Shown here piece after piece: positions 26,721 to 35,309 of a stretch of DNA of 64,000 nucleotides. This stretch comes from Chitinophaga niabensis (GTDB taxonomy: Bacteria; Bacteroidota; Bacteroidia; Chitinophagales; Chitinophagaceae), in assembly GCF_900129465.1 (NCBI RefSeq), contig NZ_FSRA01000002.1, positions 2,831,591-2,895,590 of the forward strand. The letters run 5' to 3'. The first letter of the stretch is position 1. The number at the start of each line of letters is the position of its first letter. The notes beneath the pieces were generated by a model. That model had not been told where the DNA came from, did not search any database, and saw only the letters and a list, made by a program, of their open reading frames with translations. The translations under genes were made by a program, and so were the position numbers.

Positions 26721-28994
26721 TTATTTCTTAGCAGCAGCAAACTGTGCCCTGATCACATTCAATGCACCACCTGCTTTGAACCACTCGATCTGTTGTTCAT
26801 TGTAGGTATGGTTCACTACGATCTCATCCTTAGAACCATCTTTATGATTTAAAACAACCGTAAGTGGTTTACCGGGAGTGAACTCAGTCAGACCAAGGAT
26901 ATCAATGCTGTCGTCTTCCTGGATCTTTTCGTAATCGTCTTTGTCATTGAAGGTCAGCCCGAGCATACCTTGCTTTTTTAGGTTGGTTTCATGGATCCTA
27001 GCGAAAGATTTCACGAGGATAGCGCGAACACCCAGGTGGCGTGGTTCCATAGCAGCGTGCTCGCGGCTGGACCCTTCACCATAGTTTTCATCACCCACCA
27101 CAATAGAGCCAATGCCCGCAGCTTTATAAGCACGTGCAGTAGCTGGTACGGGGCCATATTCACCAGTCAGCTGGTTCTTAACAGTATCTGTTTTATCGTT
27201 GAAGCCATTGATGGCACCAATGAGCATGTTGTTGGAAATGTTATCCAGGTGGCCACGAAACTTCAACCATGGGCCGGCCATGGAGATGTGGTCTGTTGTA
27301 CACTTACCTTTTGCCTTAATGAGCAGTTTCAATCCTTTCAGATCAGTACCTTCCCATGCAGTGAAGGGAGCCAGTAACTGCAAACGGTCTGAAGTTGGGG
27401 AAACGATCACCTGTACGCCGCTGCCATCTTCAGCAGGAGCCTGGTAACCAGCGTCCTTCACATCAAAACCTCTTGGAGGCAGTTCAAAACCTGCAGGTTC
27501 ATCCAGTTTCACATCTTCACCTTTCCTGTTCTTCAGGGTATCTGTAAGCGGGTTGAAAGTGAGGTCTCCGGCAATAGCCAGTGCAGTAACGATCTCGGGA
27601 GAAGCTACGAATGCATGGGTAGAAGCCAGGCCATCGTTCCTTTTCGCGAAGTTACGGTTGAAGGAAGTGATGATAGAGTTCTTACGGTTAGGATCGTCTA
27701 TATGACGGGCCCATTGACCGATACAGGGACCGCAGGCATTTGCCAGTACCACACCACCGAAGTCAGCAAAGGTTTTCAGCAGGCCATCTCTTTCGATGGT
27801 GAAGCGAACCAGTTCAGAACCCGGAGTAATGGTGAATTCGGAATGTACGGGAAGGTCTTTATCGATAGCCTGTTTTGCCAGGGAGGCAGAACGGCTGATA
27901 TCTTCGTAGGAAGAGTTGGTGCAGGAACCGATCAGGGCTACTTCCAGTTTCTCAGGCCAGTTGTTTTCCTTTACTGCCTGTGCAAATTTGGAGATAGGCC
28001 ATGCCAGGTCCGGCGTGAATGGTCCGTTTACATAAGGCTCCAGTTCATCCAGGTTGATCTCGATCACCTGGTCGTAGAACTTAGCAGGATCGTTGTATAC
28101 TGCTTCATCCGGGCGGAGGTGTTCCCTAACGCCATCTGCCAGTTCAGCTACTTCTTTGCGGGAAGTGCCTTTCAGGTAGTCGGACATTTTAGTGTCGTAT
28201 GCAAAAACGGAGCAGGTAGCACCGATCTCAGCACCCATGTTACAGATAGTGCCTTTACCGGTTGCGCTCATGCTGTCCGCACCTTCACCGAAGTACTCCA
28301 CGATGCAGCCTGTACCACCTTTTACAGTGAGGATACCAGCCACACGCAGGATCACATCTTTGGGAGAAGCCCAGCCGCTCAGCTTACCTGTCAGTTTCAC
28401 ACCGATCAGTTTAGGCATTTTCAGTTCCCAGGCGAGGCCTGCCATTACGTCTACCGCATCTGCACCACCAACGCCGATGGCCAGCATACCAAGACCGCCC
28501 GCATTGGGCGTATGAGAGTCAGTACCGATCATCAGACCGCCGGGGAAGGCATAATTCTCCAGTACAACCTGGTGAATGATACCAGCACCCGGTTTCCAGA
28601 AACCGATACCGTATTTATCAGAAATAGAGGCAAGGAAATCGTAAACTTCTTTATTGGTGTCTATAGCAGTAGCCAGATCCGCCTCTGCACCGGTTTTAGC
28701 CTGGATCAGGTGATCGCAGTGTACGGTAGAAGGTACCGCAACTGATGCACGGCCACAGGTCATGAACTGCAACAAAGCCATTTGGGCAGTAGCATCCTGC
28801 ATAGCAACACGGTCTGGCGCAAATTCCACATAAGATTTACCTCTTTCAAAAGGGGTAGTGGTTGGCGCGTACAGGTGGGCATAAAGGATCTTCTCTGCCA
28901 ATGTAAGCGGGCGACCTAACATCTTACGGGTAGCTTCCACTTTACCCGGTAGTGCCGCATACAATTTTTTAATCATGTCAATATCAAACACCAT
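26721..28994 (-). CDS. acnA: Aconitate hydratase, mitochondrial-type
   Basis: TCA-cycle enzyme interconverting citrate and isocitrate with a [4Fe-4S] cluster. The 757-residue length and the N-terminus (DIDMIKKLYAALPGKVEATRKML) match the mitochondrial-type branch rather than AcnB. Cluster ligands lie in IGSCTNSSYEDI and ANACGPCIGQW; other active-site strings are GTDSHTPNAGGLG and GSSREHAAMEPRHLG. The symbol acnA is used in the broad sense. A plausible promoter lies 44-74 nt upstream and a strong terminator downstream, so the gene is monocistronic. Confidence 0.96.
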   Translation of the reverse strand: MVFDIDMIKKLYAALPGKVEATRKMLGRPLTLAEKILYAHLYAPTTTPFERGKSYVEFAPDRVAMQDATAQMALLQFMTCGRASVAVPSTVHCDHLIQAKTGAEADLATAIDTNKEVYDFLASISDKYGIGFWKPGAGIIHQVVLENYAFPGGLMIGTDSHTPNAGGLGMLAIGVGGADAVDVMAGLAWELKMPKLIGVKLTGKLSGWASPKDVILRVAGILTVKGGTGCIVEYFGEGADSMSATGKGTICNMGAEIGATCSVFAYDTKMSDYLKGTSRKEVAELADGVREHLRPDEAVYNDPAKFYDQVIEINLDELEPYVNGPFTPDLAWPISKFAQAVKENNWPEKLEVALIGSCTNSSYEDISRSASLAKQAIDKDLPVHSEFTITPGSELVRFTIERDGLLKTFADFGGVVLANACGPCIGQWARHIDDPNRKNSIITSFNRNFAKRNDGLASTHAFVASPEIVTALAIAGDLTFNPLTDTLKNRKGEDVKLDEPAGFELPPRGFDVKDAGYQAPAEDGSGVQVIVSPTSDRLQLLAPFTAWEGTDLKGLKLLIKAKGKCTTDHISMAGPWLKFRGHLDNISNNMLIGAINGFNDKTDTVKNQLTGEYGPVPATARAYKAAGIGSIVVGDENYGEGSSREHAAMEPRHLGVRAILVKSFARIHETNLKKQGMLGLTFNDKDDYEKIQEDDSIDILGLTEFTPGKPLTVVLNHKDGSKDEIVVNHTYNEQQIEWFKAGGALNVIRAQFAAAKK

Positions 28995-29037
28995 GGAAAT
29001 AAATAATTTATGAGCGAATACATTAAAAATTGCACCG

Positions 29038-29068
29038 CGAAGTTAAACAATTTCATAGCGTTTTCAAA
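29038..29068 (-). promoter_or_regulatory. Candidate acnA promoter
   Basis: On the minus strand TTTG (29065-29068), 19-nt spacer, TAACTTCG (29038-29045), one mismatch to TAnnTTTG. Leader to the ATG about 35-40 nt. Confidence 0.5.
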
Positions 29069-29109
29069 GTAAACGGCCCCTGTTCTGATGTATAAATCCC
29101 CTAATTACA

Positions 29110-29141
29110 TTTGTTATTTATGCTAGATTGTAATAAATTTG
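29110..29141 (+). promoter_or_regulatory. Near-consensus Bacteroidota promoter for pspC
   Basis: TTTG (29110-29113), 20-nt spacer, TAAATTTG (29134-29141), a full match to the Bacteroidota primary sigma consensus. The ATG starts 4 nt after the -7 box, so the transcript would be leaderless or nearly so. Confidence 0.65.
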
Positions 29142-29145
29142 ATAT

Positions 29146-29367
29146 ATGAATAAGATCAAAGACTTTGTAGAATGGAAGGCCTTTGGTGTTTGTACTGCGC
29201 TGGGTGAGAAATTGGGCATTGCCACATCACGCATCCGGATATTCTTTATTTATGCCACATTTTTAGCCATGGGGTCGCCCCTGATCGTTTATATGATCCT
29301 GGCTTTCTGGATGAATATCAAGAATTATATCGCCAAGGCACGCCGGAATCCCTTACGCTACCTTTGA
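29146..29367 (+). CDS. PspC-domain small membrane protein
   Basis: A 73-residue protein with an N-terminal GVCTALGEKLGIATSRIRIFF segment and one strongly hydrophobic helix (FFIYATFLAMGSPLIVYMILAFWM), the standard PspC domain arrangement. PspC domains sense or respond to envelope stress; no partner PspA/PspB gene is near. It has its own near-consensus promoter and a following terminator, so it is a single-gene unit. Confidence 0.88.
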   Translation: MNKIKDFVEWKAFGVCTALGEKLGIATSRIRIFFIYATFLAMGSPLIVYMILAFWMNIKNYIAKARRNPLRYL

Positions 29368-29420
29368 ACAGGTAGGCAAAATTTACTGGAAGCATATTAA
29401 CTGATTTATCAAACGATATC

Positions 29421-29448
29421 AGCTGTTCTTATAAGAGCAGCTTTTTTT
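29421..29448 (+). terminator. Terminator after pspC
   Basis: AGCTGTTCTT (29421-29430) pairs with AAGAGCAGCT (29433-29442), followed by seven T. A copy of GCTGCTCTT at 29466-29474 could pair with the same 3' arm, but it lies after the T run. Confidence 0.8.
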
Positions 29449-29503
29449 ATGCCCCAAAGCGAAAGGCTGCTCTTTTAAGAAGATCTTTTTAAAACGAGTA
29501 ACC

Positions 29504-30967
29504 ATGCGCAACCCCTCTTTAATGCAAGCCGTGTTATTATGCACGCTATTTTTTGCAGCCTGTAAAAAGCCTGCCACCACTAAACCCGGTACCCATGTGC
29601 CGGCAGTACCTGAACTGCATTCTTTCCTGCCTGCCAAGGGAATGTCCCAAACAGAAGTAAAGATCAAAGGTAAAAATTTCAACCCCGCTAAAGCCATGAA
29701 CGAAGTGCGTTTTGGGGGAACGCTTACGCAGGTAGTGGAAGCTACCGCCACAGAACTCACCGTAACAGTACCCATGGGTGCGGCTACAGGAAAGATCACC
29801 GTGAAGGTGGGTGATAAAACCGTTACCTCTGCCACAGATTTCACGGTAGAGCCGGAAACACTGAGTATCATTGACTTCACTCCTAAACAAGGTCCTTTCG
29901 GCACTACCGTCACTATCGCCGGCAGAGAGTTTGGGAATGATATCACGGTGAAGATCAATGGTGTGACTGCGCAACTAAAACAAAGAAGCACCACTTCCAT
30001 TGTTTTCCTGGTCCCTGCCAACACTTCCCTCACCGCGCATAAGATCCAGGTGATCTCTGATGGCAATACGGTAGAGACTGCCACTAATTTTACCGTTACA
30101 GCTCCGGGCGCTTACGCAGAATGGGTAGACCTTCAAAAGGAATTTATTCCGGCAGGCGTATTCCCTTTCGGGGTATCTTTTGTGCATAAGAACAAGATCT
30201 ACTGGGGTTTCACTAATCTGACCTTTGCAGAACCACAGACAGACTATGTTGTATACGACCCTGCAGATCACGCTAAAGGTTGGGCATTACAGAACCACCC
30301 ACCGGCAGATATGGCGCCTTCAAAACTCATTCATGCTACTGCGGTGGTAGAGCAGGACAGGGTGTTTTTCGGAACAGGTTTCCTGCAGGATGCCACTAAC
30401 GATTGGTGGGAGTTTAAACCGGAAAGCAATACGGCCACCCGGTTAACCAATTACCCGGAGAAAACAGCAAACGGCTTGTCTTTTGTTTTAAACGGAAACA
30501 TCTATGCGGGTTTTGGCGGCGTCAGCAAACAGCTCTATAAATTCGATCCGGCAGGGAACGGCACATGGCAACCTGTTGTTACTGGTACGTTCCGGGAAAT
30601 GAGTGGCGCCACTGCAGCTGTATTAGGAAATAATGCTTATATCGGGGGCGCTATCATAACAGTTGGCGGTGCAAGGAATGCGCTCTTCAAATTCACGGCG
30701 CCTGATCAGCTGGTGAGAGTGAACGATCTGCCGGATGAACTGGCACCTTCCGTTATTTCTTTTGTGAAGGACAATAAAGTTTATTTCATATCACAGCGTA
30801 ACGTATGGGAATACACCCCGGATGCTGCGGGCGGTACTTACAGGGCAGTGATAGCCACAACAACAGGGCCGGTGATCACACATGTAGCGGAAGTGACGGT
30901 GAATGGTGTGAAAGAGATCTATGGATGGACGGGGTCCGGGAGGTTACACAAATTCAGGTTCAAATAA
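29504..30967 (+). CDS. IPT/TIG-domain lipoprotein with kelch-like propeller
   Basis: A 487-residue surface or periplasmic lipoprotein. Signal MRNPSLMQAVLLCTLFFAAC ends in a lipobox Cys. Two IPT/TIG Ig-like domains follow, at about 38-120 (HSFLPAKGMSQTEVKIKGKNF) and 122-200 (DFTPKQGPFGTTVTIAGREF). Residues about 210-487 form kelch-like blades (HKNKIYWGFTN, EQDRVFFGTGF, LNGNIYAGFGG). Such proteins often bind glycans or other surface partners in Bacteroidota; ligand unknown. No susC/susD pair is adjacent. It has a bidirectional terminator downstream. Confidence 0.85.
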   Translation: MRNPSLMQAVLLCTLFFAACKKPATTKPGTHVPAVPELHSFLPAKGMSQTEVKIKGKNFNPAKAMNEVRFGGTLTQVVEATATELTVTVPMGAATGKITVKVGDKTVTSATDFTVEPETLSIIDFTPKQGPFGTTVTIAGREFGNDITVKINGVTAQLKQRSTTSIVFLVPANTSLTAHKIQVISDGNTVETATNFTVTAPGAYAEWVDLQKEFIPAGVFPFGVSFVHKNKIYWGFTNLTFAEPQTDYVVYDPADHAKGWALQNHPPADMAPSKLIHATAVVEQDRVFFGTGFLQDATNDWWEFKPESNTATRLTNYPEKTANGLSFVLNGNIYAGFGGVSKQLYKFDPAGNGTWQPVVTGTFREMSGATAAVLGNNAYIGGAIITVGGARNALFKFTAPDQLVRVNDLPDELAPSVISFVKDNKVYFISQRNVWEYTPDAAGGTYRAVIATTTGPVITHVAEVTVNGVKEIYGWTGSGRLHKFRFK

Positions 30968-31010
30968 AACACTACCGGTTCAAAATAAAAAGAACGCTTC
31001 ATTCAAAAGC

Positions 31011-31043
31011 AAAGGGCGGAAACATCTTCCGCCCTTTGTTTTT
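31011..31043. terminator. Bidirectional terminator between convergent genes
   Basis: Perfect 11-bp stem AAAGGGCGGAA (31011-31021) / TTCCGCCCTTT (31027-31037) with 5-nt loop and a T-rich tail TTTGTTTTTA on the plus strand. Confidence 0.85.
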
Positions 31044-31425
31044 ATTCCAGATGAAATAAGGTCATACCTGCATAATGATTCTGTAACTGATGCACCATAA
31101 TACTACCGGGTATATTGCGTGTTTCATCCCTGTAATGCAACCGGGTATGCGGCTCTGAGCCATGAGGAAGCATCACGGTAAAAGGCCCGCGCACATACGT
31201 GCCGTTGTCTTCTGCCTTCGAGAACTTTAGTTTTACCAGTTGCTCTTCCGTGAGTGGGATGGGGAAGAGGTCTTCCGCACTGTACCAGCTTTCCTGTTCT
31301 TCATGCGTTAAAACACAAACCTGCTTCAGTTCATGGTCTACCTGCAGGATCTTTCCTTCCATTATCTGCTCTGCATATTTCGCCAGCACAATATCACCTG
31401 CTTTTAATTCTGAAAAATTAATCAT
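31042..31425 (-). CDS. Conserved hypothetical protein with SH3/Tudor-like N-terminus
   Basis: A 127-residue soluble protein. The first 55 residues (LKAGDIVLAKYAEQIMEGKILQVDHELKQVCVL, then SWYSAEDLFPIPLTEEQL) look like a small beta-barrel of the SH3/Tudor kind. The rest resembles an immunoglobulin-like or ligand-binding half with PFTVMLPHG. I do not know a function. ATG at 31425; its stop overlaps the tail of the bidirectional terminator. Confidence 0.75.
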   Translation of the reverse strand: MINFSELKAGDIVLAKYAEQIMEGKILQVDHELKQVCVLTHEEQESWYSAEDLFPIPLTEEQLVKLKFSKAEDNGTYVRGPFTVMLPHGSEPHTRLHYRDETRNIPGSIMVHQLQNHYAGMTLFHLE

Positions 31426-31778
31426 GGTGCTATTTTTAGTGTGCTATGAATTTAACGTAAAAAAGGAAAAGTAAAAAGTAAAAACTGCTTCATTTTCAGT
31501 AACAAATATTACTTTTTTTTGTTTTGATCGAAAATATATACCTTGTTCTACCGGGGATAATCTTCTTAGATAAATACACGTTATGGATACAAAAGGGGCG
31601 GTGCCATTGTTGGTGCTGCCCTATTTTTTTGCTACTGTGAAAAATAATTTATTAACTTGTTCCCGAATAACACCAAAATCCTCCCGCTCCACCGAGGAGG
31701 TACCGGAACTGATACAGCATATACCTGCTGAGGTTCCTTGTGCCTTATATCCAACTTTTAGTCTAAATTATTTTTACC
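31426..31778. promoter_or_regulatory. Gene-free 353 bp: promoter and structured leader of the 817-residue gene
   Basis: No convincing gene. On the plus strand there is a promoter-like pair TTTG (31518-31521) and TACCTTGT (31539-31546). A hairpin followed by seven T lies at 31596-31630, a CCTCC/GGAGG hairpin at 31680-31700, and a two-tier hairpin at 31705-31737 (GGAAC/GTTCC outside, CAGCA/TGCTG inside). The arrangement looks like a regulated leader. Confidence 0.45.
31596..31630 (+). terminator. Terminator-like hairpin inside the leader (possible attenuator)
   Basis: Eleven continuous pairs, three of them G-T, between 31596-31606 and 31111-type partner bases at 31111+500, i.e. 31611-31621, with loop TTGT (31607-31610). 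TTTTTTT follows at 31624-31630. It lies 149 nt upstream of the start codon of the downstream gene and about 50 nt after a promoter-like sequence. Confidence 0.5.
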
Positions 31779-34232
31779 ATGAGAACAGGGCTATTCTTTG
31801 CGCTCCTCTTATTGATGGCTTTCCGTTTGCCGGAAAGGGTGGAACTTACAACAGATTATATCCGTCTTCGTTTGGACGGATCAGGGAACATGATCAGCTT
31901 AACGGATAAAGCCACAGCCAGGGAATTGATCCCACAGGGCCAGCCTGCTCCTTTGCTTTCCCTCTACAAGGATTCCGTATATACCTATCCCGTTTCCCTG
32001 TCTTACAACACTTCTAAAAAGCAGATCACCCTGAAGTATAAGAACGGTGCTGCTGCTATTGTTGCTGTAGAGAGCAAAGGAAAATATATCCGGTTCGAAC
32101 TATTATCCTTAGCCCCGCGTAAAGGTGTGCAGGCTGTAGTATGGGGGCCTTATCCTACCACTATCAGCAAGCTGATAGGAGAAACAGTAGGGGTAGTGAG
32201 GGACGAAACATTTGCCGTAGGTGTGCAGGCCCTGAAGATCAATACTACGGAAGGTATTCCGGACGATGGTGATCAGGCAGGCGGTGGTTCTTTTATTGAT
32301 CCGCTGCCCGGGCAAAAAGTACCGGATGCTTTGAAAGATAAGATCGGTCAGCCGGTGGGTGCGGATGTGAACACGGATGGAGATATGCCGGAATATGTAC
32401 GCCTGTACAGGGGAAGCCTAGCTGTTAAAAAACCTTATGGCAGTGATCTGCGCCTCTTTTCGCGGGACAGGCGGATACCGCGTACCATTGGCAGCGGTGC
32501 CACATTGCAACAGGTTCAACCCGTGAATGCAGACCTGGCCGGCAGTGCTATTGCATTGTTCGGATGCCCTGCCAACGCCGCGCTGGATGTAATAGAACAG
32601 ATAGAAACAGGAGAAGGATTGCCGCATCCCATGCTGGACGGTGTCTGGATCAAACGCTCTCCCAGGATGTCTGAAGCATATCTCATGTACGAAGGGAAAA
32701 GTATAGAGAATGCCTTGCAATATGCCAAAGAGGGTAATTTCAGGTTAGTACATATCGGAGATATCTTCAAAAGCTGGGGGCATTTCAGGCTGGAAACAGG
32801 CCGGTTCCCAAATGGCGCACAAGATGTGAAGCAGTACACAGCCAAAGCAAAGGAAGCTGGTATTTCCGTAGGCGTACACACCCTCACTACTTTTACCGGT
32901 ACCAATGATCCTTATGTATCACCTGTTCCTTCAGATAGCCTGATGAAATCCGGCAGCTCCATACTGGCCAAAGATTTGGGTGAAAATGATGAGGTGGTAT
33001 ATGTGAAAGATCCATCCTGGTTCCGCAATATGGGCATTACGCGTACGATTAAGATCGGCCATGAGCTGATAGGTTATAAAGGTGTATCGGATAATGCTTT
33101 AACAGGCTGCATAAGGGGGCAATTCAAAACAACAAAGAGCAGCCACAAAGCTGGTACTGTAGTGGATAAACTGGTGAACAGCGGTTACAGTGGCTTTCTG
33201 CCGGATATTAATTTACAGGATGTATACGCGCGCAGGCTGGCACAAGTATGTAATGAAACCGGCGTAGACCTGATGGACTTTGATGGTTTTGAAGCGTTGG
33301 GATATACCGGCCATGGCACCTATGCAGAGAACAGGTTTGTAGACCTCTGGTACCGTAACCTGGATCGCTACCGTATGACCTGCGGTGCCAGTACATCTCA
33401 CTATTACTGGCATATCTATTCCTTCATGAACTGGGGAGAACCCTGGTACAGCGCATTACGGAAAAGCCAGGTGAATTACCGCATAGAGAACCAACGCTAC
33501 TTTGAACGCAATCTTATGCCGGGCATGCTGGGCTGGTTTAAAATGGAGCCCACTTACCGTCCTGAAGAAATAGAATGGATCCAGGCAAGGAGTGCTGCTT
33601 TCAATGCAGGGTATCTTTTAAGGGTAGATGAAAACATTGAAAAGAACGGTTACAAAGCAGCCTTGTTCGAAGCTGTGCGTGAATGGCAGAAAGCGCGCAA
33701 TACAAAAGCCTTCACAACAGAGCAGATCACAAAGTTCAAAGACCCAACGAACGAATTTCATCTTGAAAAGAAAGGTGAAGGAAGCTGGAACCTGTACCCT
33801 GTAAAGCTGATCACCGAGCTGGCGCATAAATACAAAATGATGCAGACAGGTGAACCGGTAACCTCAAAATTCAAAGTGAATAACCCTTATGCTGCACAAC
33901 CCGTAAAGTTCTACATCATAGCAGAAGCGGTAGAAGGAAATAAAACAGAAACGGTAACAGGTATACGGATCATCATCAACGGCTTACCACCCATTGAAAT
34001 AGACGGGCCGGTAAAAGCAGGTGATAAATTTATTTGCGACGGGCAATCCATTTACCAGTGTGATGGTTTTTGGAATAACAGGAAGGAGATAAAAGTGGGT
34101 AGTTTACCACAATGGCAGGCCGGGGAAAATGAAATAACCGTGAAGAGTGAGTTCTCCGGTGAGCAGGGACCAACACTGAAATTCGATATTAAATTCTCTG
34201 GAGCTGCGGAAAAAGTGGGGAAGTTGTTTTAG
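31779..34232 (+). CDS. Secreted glycoside-hydrolase-like protein, family unknown
   Basis: An 817-residue exported protein with a short hydrophobic N-terminus (MRTGLFFALLLLMAF). By appearance residues 20-270 are beta-sandwich-like, about 275-620 resemble a TIM barrel (IVHIGDIFKSWGHF-type strands, ISVGVHTLTTFTG, DLMDFDGFEALGYTGHG at about 497-514), and about 690-817 form a C-terminal beta-sandwich. The acidic D-x-x-D-x-D-x-x-E cluster at 497-505 is where catalytic residues of clan GH-D or GH-H enzymes would be. I cannot name the family. Expressed alone behind a structured leader; a bidirectional hairpin follows 41 nt after the stop. Confidence 0.75.
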   Translation: MRTGLFFALLLLMAFRLPERVELTTDYIRLRLDGSGNMISLTDKATARELIPQGQPAPLLSLYKDSVYTYPVSLSYNTSKKQITLKYKNGAAAIVAVESKGKYIRFELLSLAPRKGVQAVVWGPYPTTISKLIGETVGVVRDETFAVGVQALKINTTEGIPDDGDQAGGGSFIDPLPGQKVPDALKDKIGQPVGADVNTDGDMPEYVRLYRGSLAVKKPYGSDLRLFSRDRRIPRTIGSGATLQQVQPVNADLAGSAIALFGCPANAALDVIEQIETGEGLPHPMLDGVWIKRSPRMSEAYLMYEGKSIENALQYAKEGNFRLVHIGDIFKSWGHFRLETGRFPNGAQDVKQYTAKAKEAGISVGVHTLTTFTGTNDPYVSPVPSDSLMKSGSSILAKDLGENDEVVYVKDPSWFRNMGITRTIKIGHELIGYKGVSDNALTGCIRGQFKTTKSSHKAGTVVDKLVNSGYSGFLPDINLQDVYARRLAQVCNETGVDLMDFDGFEALGYTGHGTYAENRFVDLWYRNLDRYRMTCGASTSHYYWHIYSFMNWGEPWYSALRKSQVNYRIENQRYFERNLMPGMLGWFKMEPTYRPEEIEWIQARSAAFNAGYLLRVDENIEKNGYKAALFEAVREWQKARNTKAFTTEQITKFKDPTNEFHLEKKGEGSWNLYPVKLITELAHKYKMMQTGEPVTSKFKVNNPYAAQPVKFYIIAEAVEGNKTETVTGIRIIINGLPPIEIDGPVKAGDKFICDGQSIYQCDGFWNNRKEIKVGSLPQWQAGENEITVKSEFSGEQGPTLKFDIKFSGAAEKVGKLF

Positions 34233-34272
34233 GAGGAGGTATTAGGAAAGTAATGAATCTTAGAGCAACTAA

Positions 34273-34305
34273 AAAGGGCCGTATCAGTTTTGATAACGGC
34301 CCTTT
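34273..34305. terminator. Bidirectional terminator between convergent genes
   Basis: AAAGGGCCGT (34273-34282) pairs with ACGGCCCTTT (34296-34305), extended by ATC/GAT. The flanking A run gives a T run on the minus strand, so it mainly serves kdsA. Confidence 0.8.
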
Positions 34306-34356
34306 GGTATGTTTAGCGCAGCATTAACTATTGCGCTTGTGTGTCGTATTTCACAA

Positions 34357-35181
34357 TTACGCTTTCACATATACGGCTTCCCTGATCCGTACCAGCTCTT
34401 CCAGCAATGGTTCCAGCAGGTCAAGCCGAAGCACGTTGGCGCCATCTGATTTAGCTTTTGCGGGTTCAGGATGTGTTTCTATGAACAACCCGTTTGCACC
34501 GGTTGCAATAGCGGCCTTGGCAATAGTGCCGATCATTTTGGGATTGCCGCCGGTAACGCCGGATGTTTGATTGGGTTGCTGCAGCGAGTGGGTACAATCC
34601 ATGATCACGGGAACGCCCATTTCTTTCATGATAGGAATATTACGATAATCCACCACGAGGTCCTGGTACCCGAAGGTAGTGCCCCTTTCTGTAAGCATCA
34701 CATGTTTATTGCCCGCCTGCTCTATCTTCTCCACTGCAAATTTCATGGCTTCACCACTGGCAAACTGCCCTTTCTTCACATTTACAAACTTGCCGGTATC
34801 TGCAGCAGCCAGTAATATATCCGTCTGGCGGCAAAGGAAGGCAGGTATTTGAAGGACATCCACATAAGCAGCTGCCATAGCAGCTTCTGCAGCGGAGTGA
34901 ATATCTGAAGTAACGGGGAGATTAAAGGTTTGTCCTACTTTCTGTAAAAGGTCCAGTCCTTCCACATCACCAATACCGGTAAAGGAATTGATGCTTGTTC
35001 TGTTGGCTTTGCGGTAAGACGCTTTGAACACATATGGAATATTCAGCCTTTTGCAGATCGCAGATACTTTTTCAGCGATGCCCATCACCAAGTCTTCGTC
35101 TTCGATTACACAGGGACCAGCAATAAGAAAGAAGTTTTCAGGATTGTATTGTTCTTTAAATAGTGCTTTTAACGTTTTCAT
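34357..35181 (-). CDS. kdsA: 3-deoxy-8-phosphooctulonate synthase (KDO-8-P synthase)
   Basis: Condenses PEP with arabinose-5-phosphate to KDO-8-phosphate for the LPS inner core. A 274-residue DAHP-synthase-fold enzyme with IAGPCVIE, FKASYRKANRTS, LPVTSDIHS, RGTTFGYQDLVVDYRN, DCTHSLQQP and ETHPEPAKAKSDGAN. Cys24 in AGPC, together with the conserved His, Glu and Asp of the later motifs, marks it as the metal-dependent class. A -7 box TAATTTTG at 35186-35193 ends 4 nt before the ATG. Confidence 0.95.
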   Translation of the reverse strand: MKTLKALFKEQYNPENFFLIAGPCVIEDEDLVMGIAEKVSAICKRLNIPYVFKASYRKANRTSINSFTGIGDVEGLDLLQKVGQTFNLPVTSDIHSAAEAAMAAAYVDVLQIPAFLCRQTDILLAAADTGKFVNVKKGQFASGEAMKFAVEKIEQAGNKHVMLTERGTTFGYQDLVVDYRNIPIMKEMGVPVIMDCTHSLQQPNQTSGVTGGNPKMIGTIAKAAIATGANGLFIETHPEPAKAKSDGANVLRLDLLEPLLEELVRIREAVYVKA

Positions 35182-35277
35182 GGCGCAAAATTAAGGTTAA
35201 TTACAGAGAATAGGTTGGATTGTTATCGTATTGTCATTGTTTGCATCCCCCTTTCATCTAATATTGCGTCAGGAGCA

Positions 35278-35285
35278 TAAATTTG
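35278..35285 (+). promoter_or_regulatory. -7 box of the tdh promoter
   Basis: TAAATTTG, full match to TAnnTTTG, 24 nt upstream of the chosen ATG at 35310. No TTTG at the expected -33 spacing. Confidence 0.4.
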
Positions 35286-35309
35286 GGCACAAAATCTACA
35301 ACCACCAAT

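Noticed and set aside
27615..28745. 376-codon frame opposite aconitase
   Set aside because: A shadow of acnA: Cys- and His-rich, no domain, fully antisense to a well-conserved enzyme.
29433..29474. Antiterminator pairing of the pspC terminator arm with GCTGCTCTT at 29466
   Set aside because: The competing arm lies downstream of the T run, so it would be made too late to prevent termination.
31583..31909. 108-codon open frame overlapping the start of the 817-residue gene
   Set aside because: It runs through the leader hairpins and into the signal peptide of the real gene in another frame, and the product has no protein-like pattern.
35283..35309. TTG start of tdh
   Set aside because: It lies within the -7 box and adds nine residues not seen in the family.
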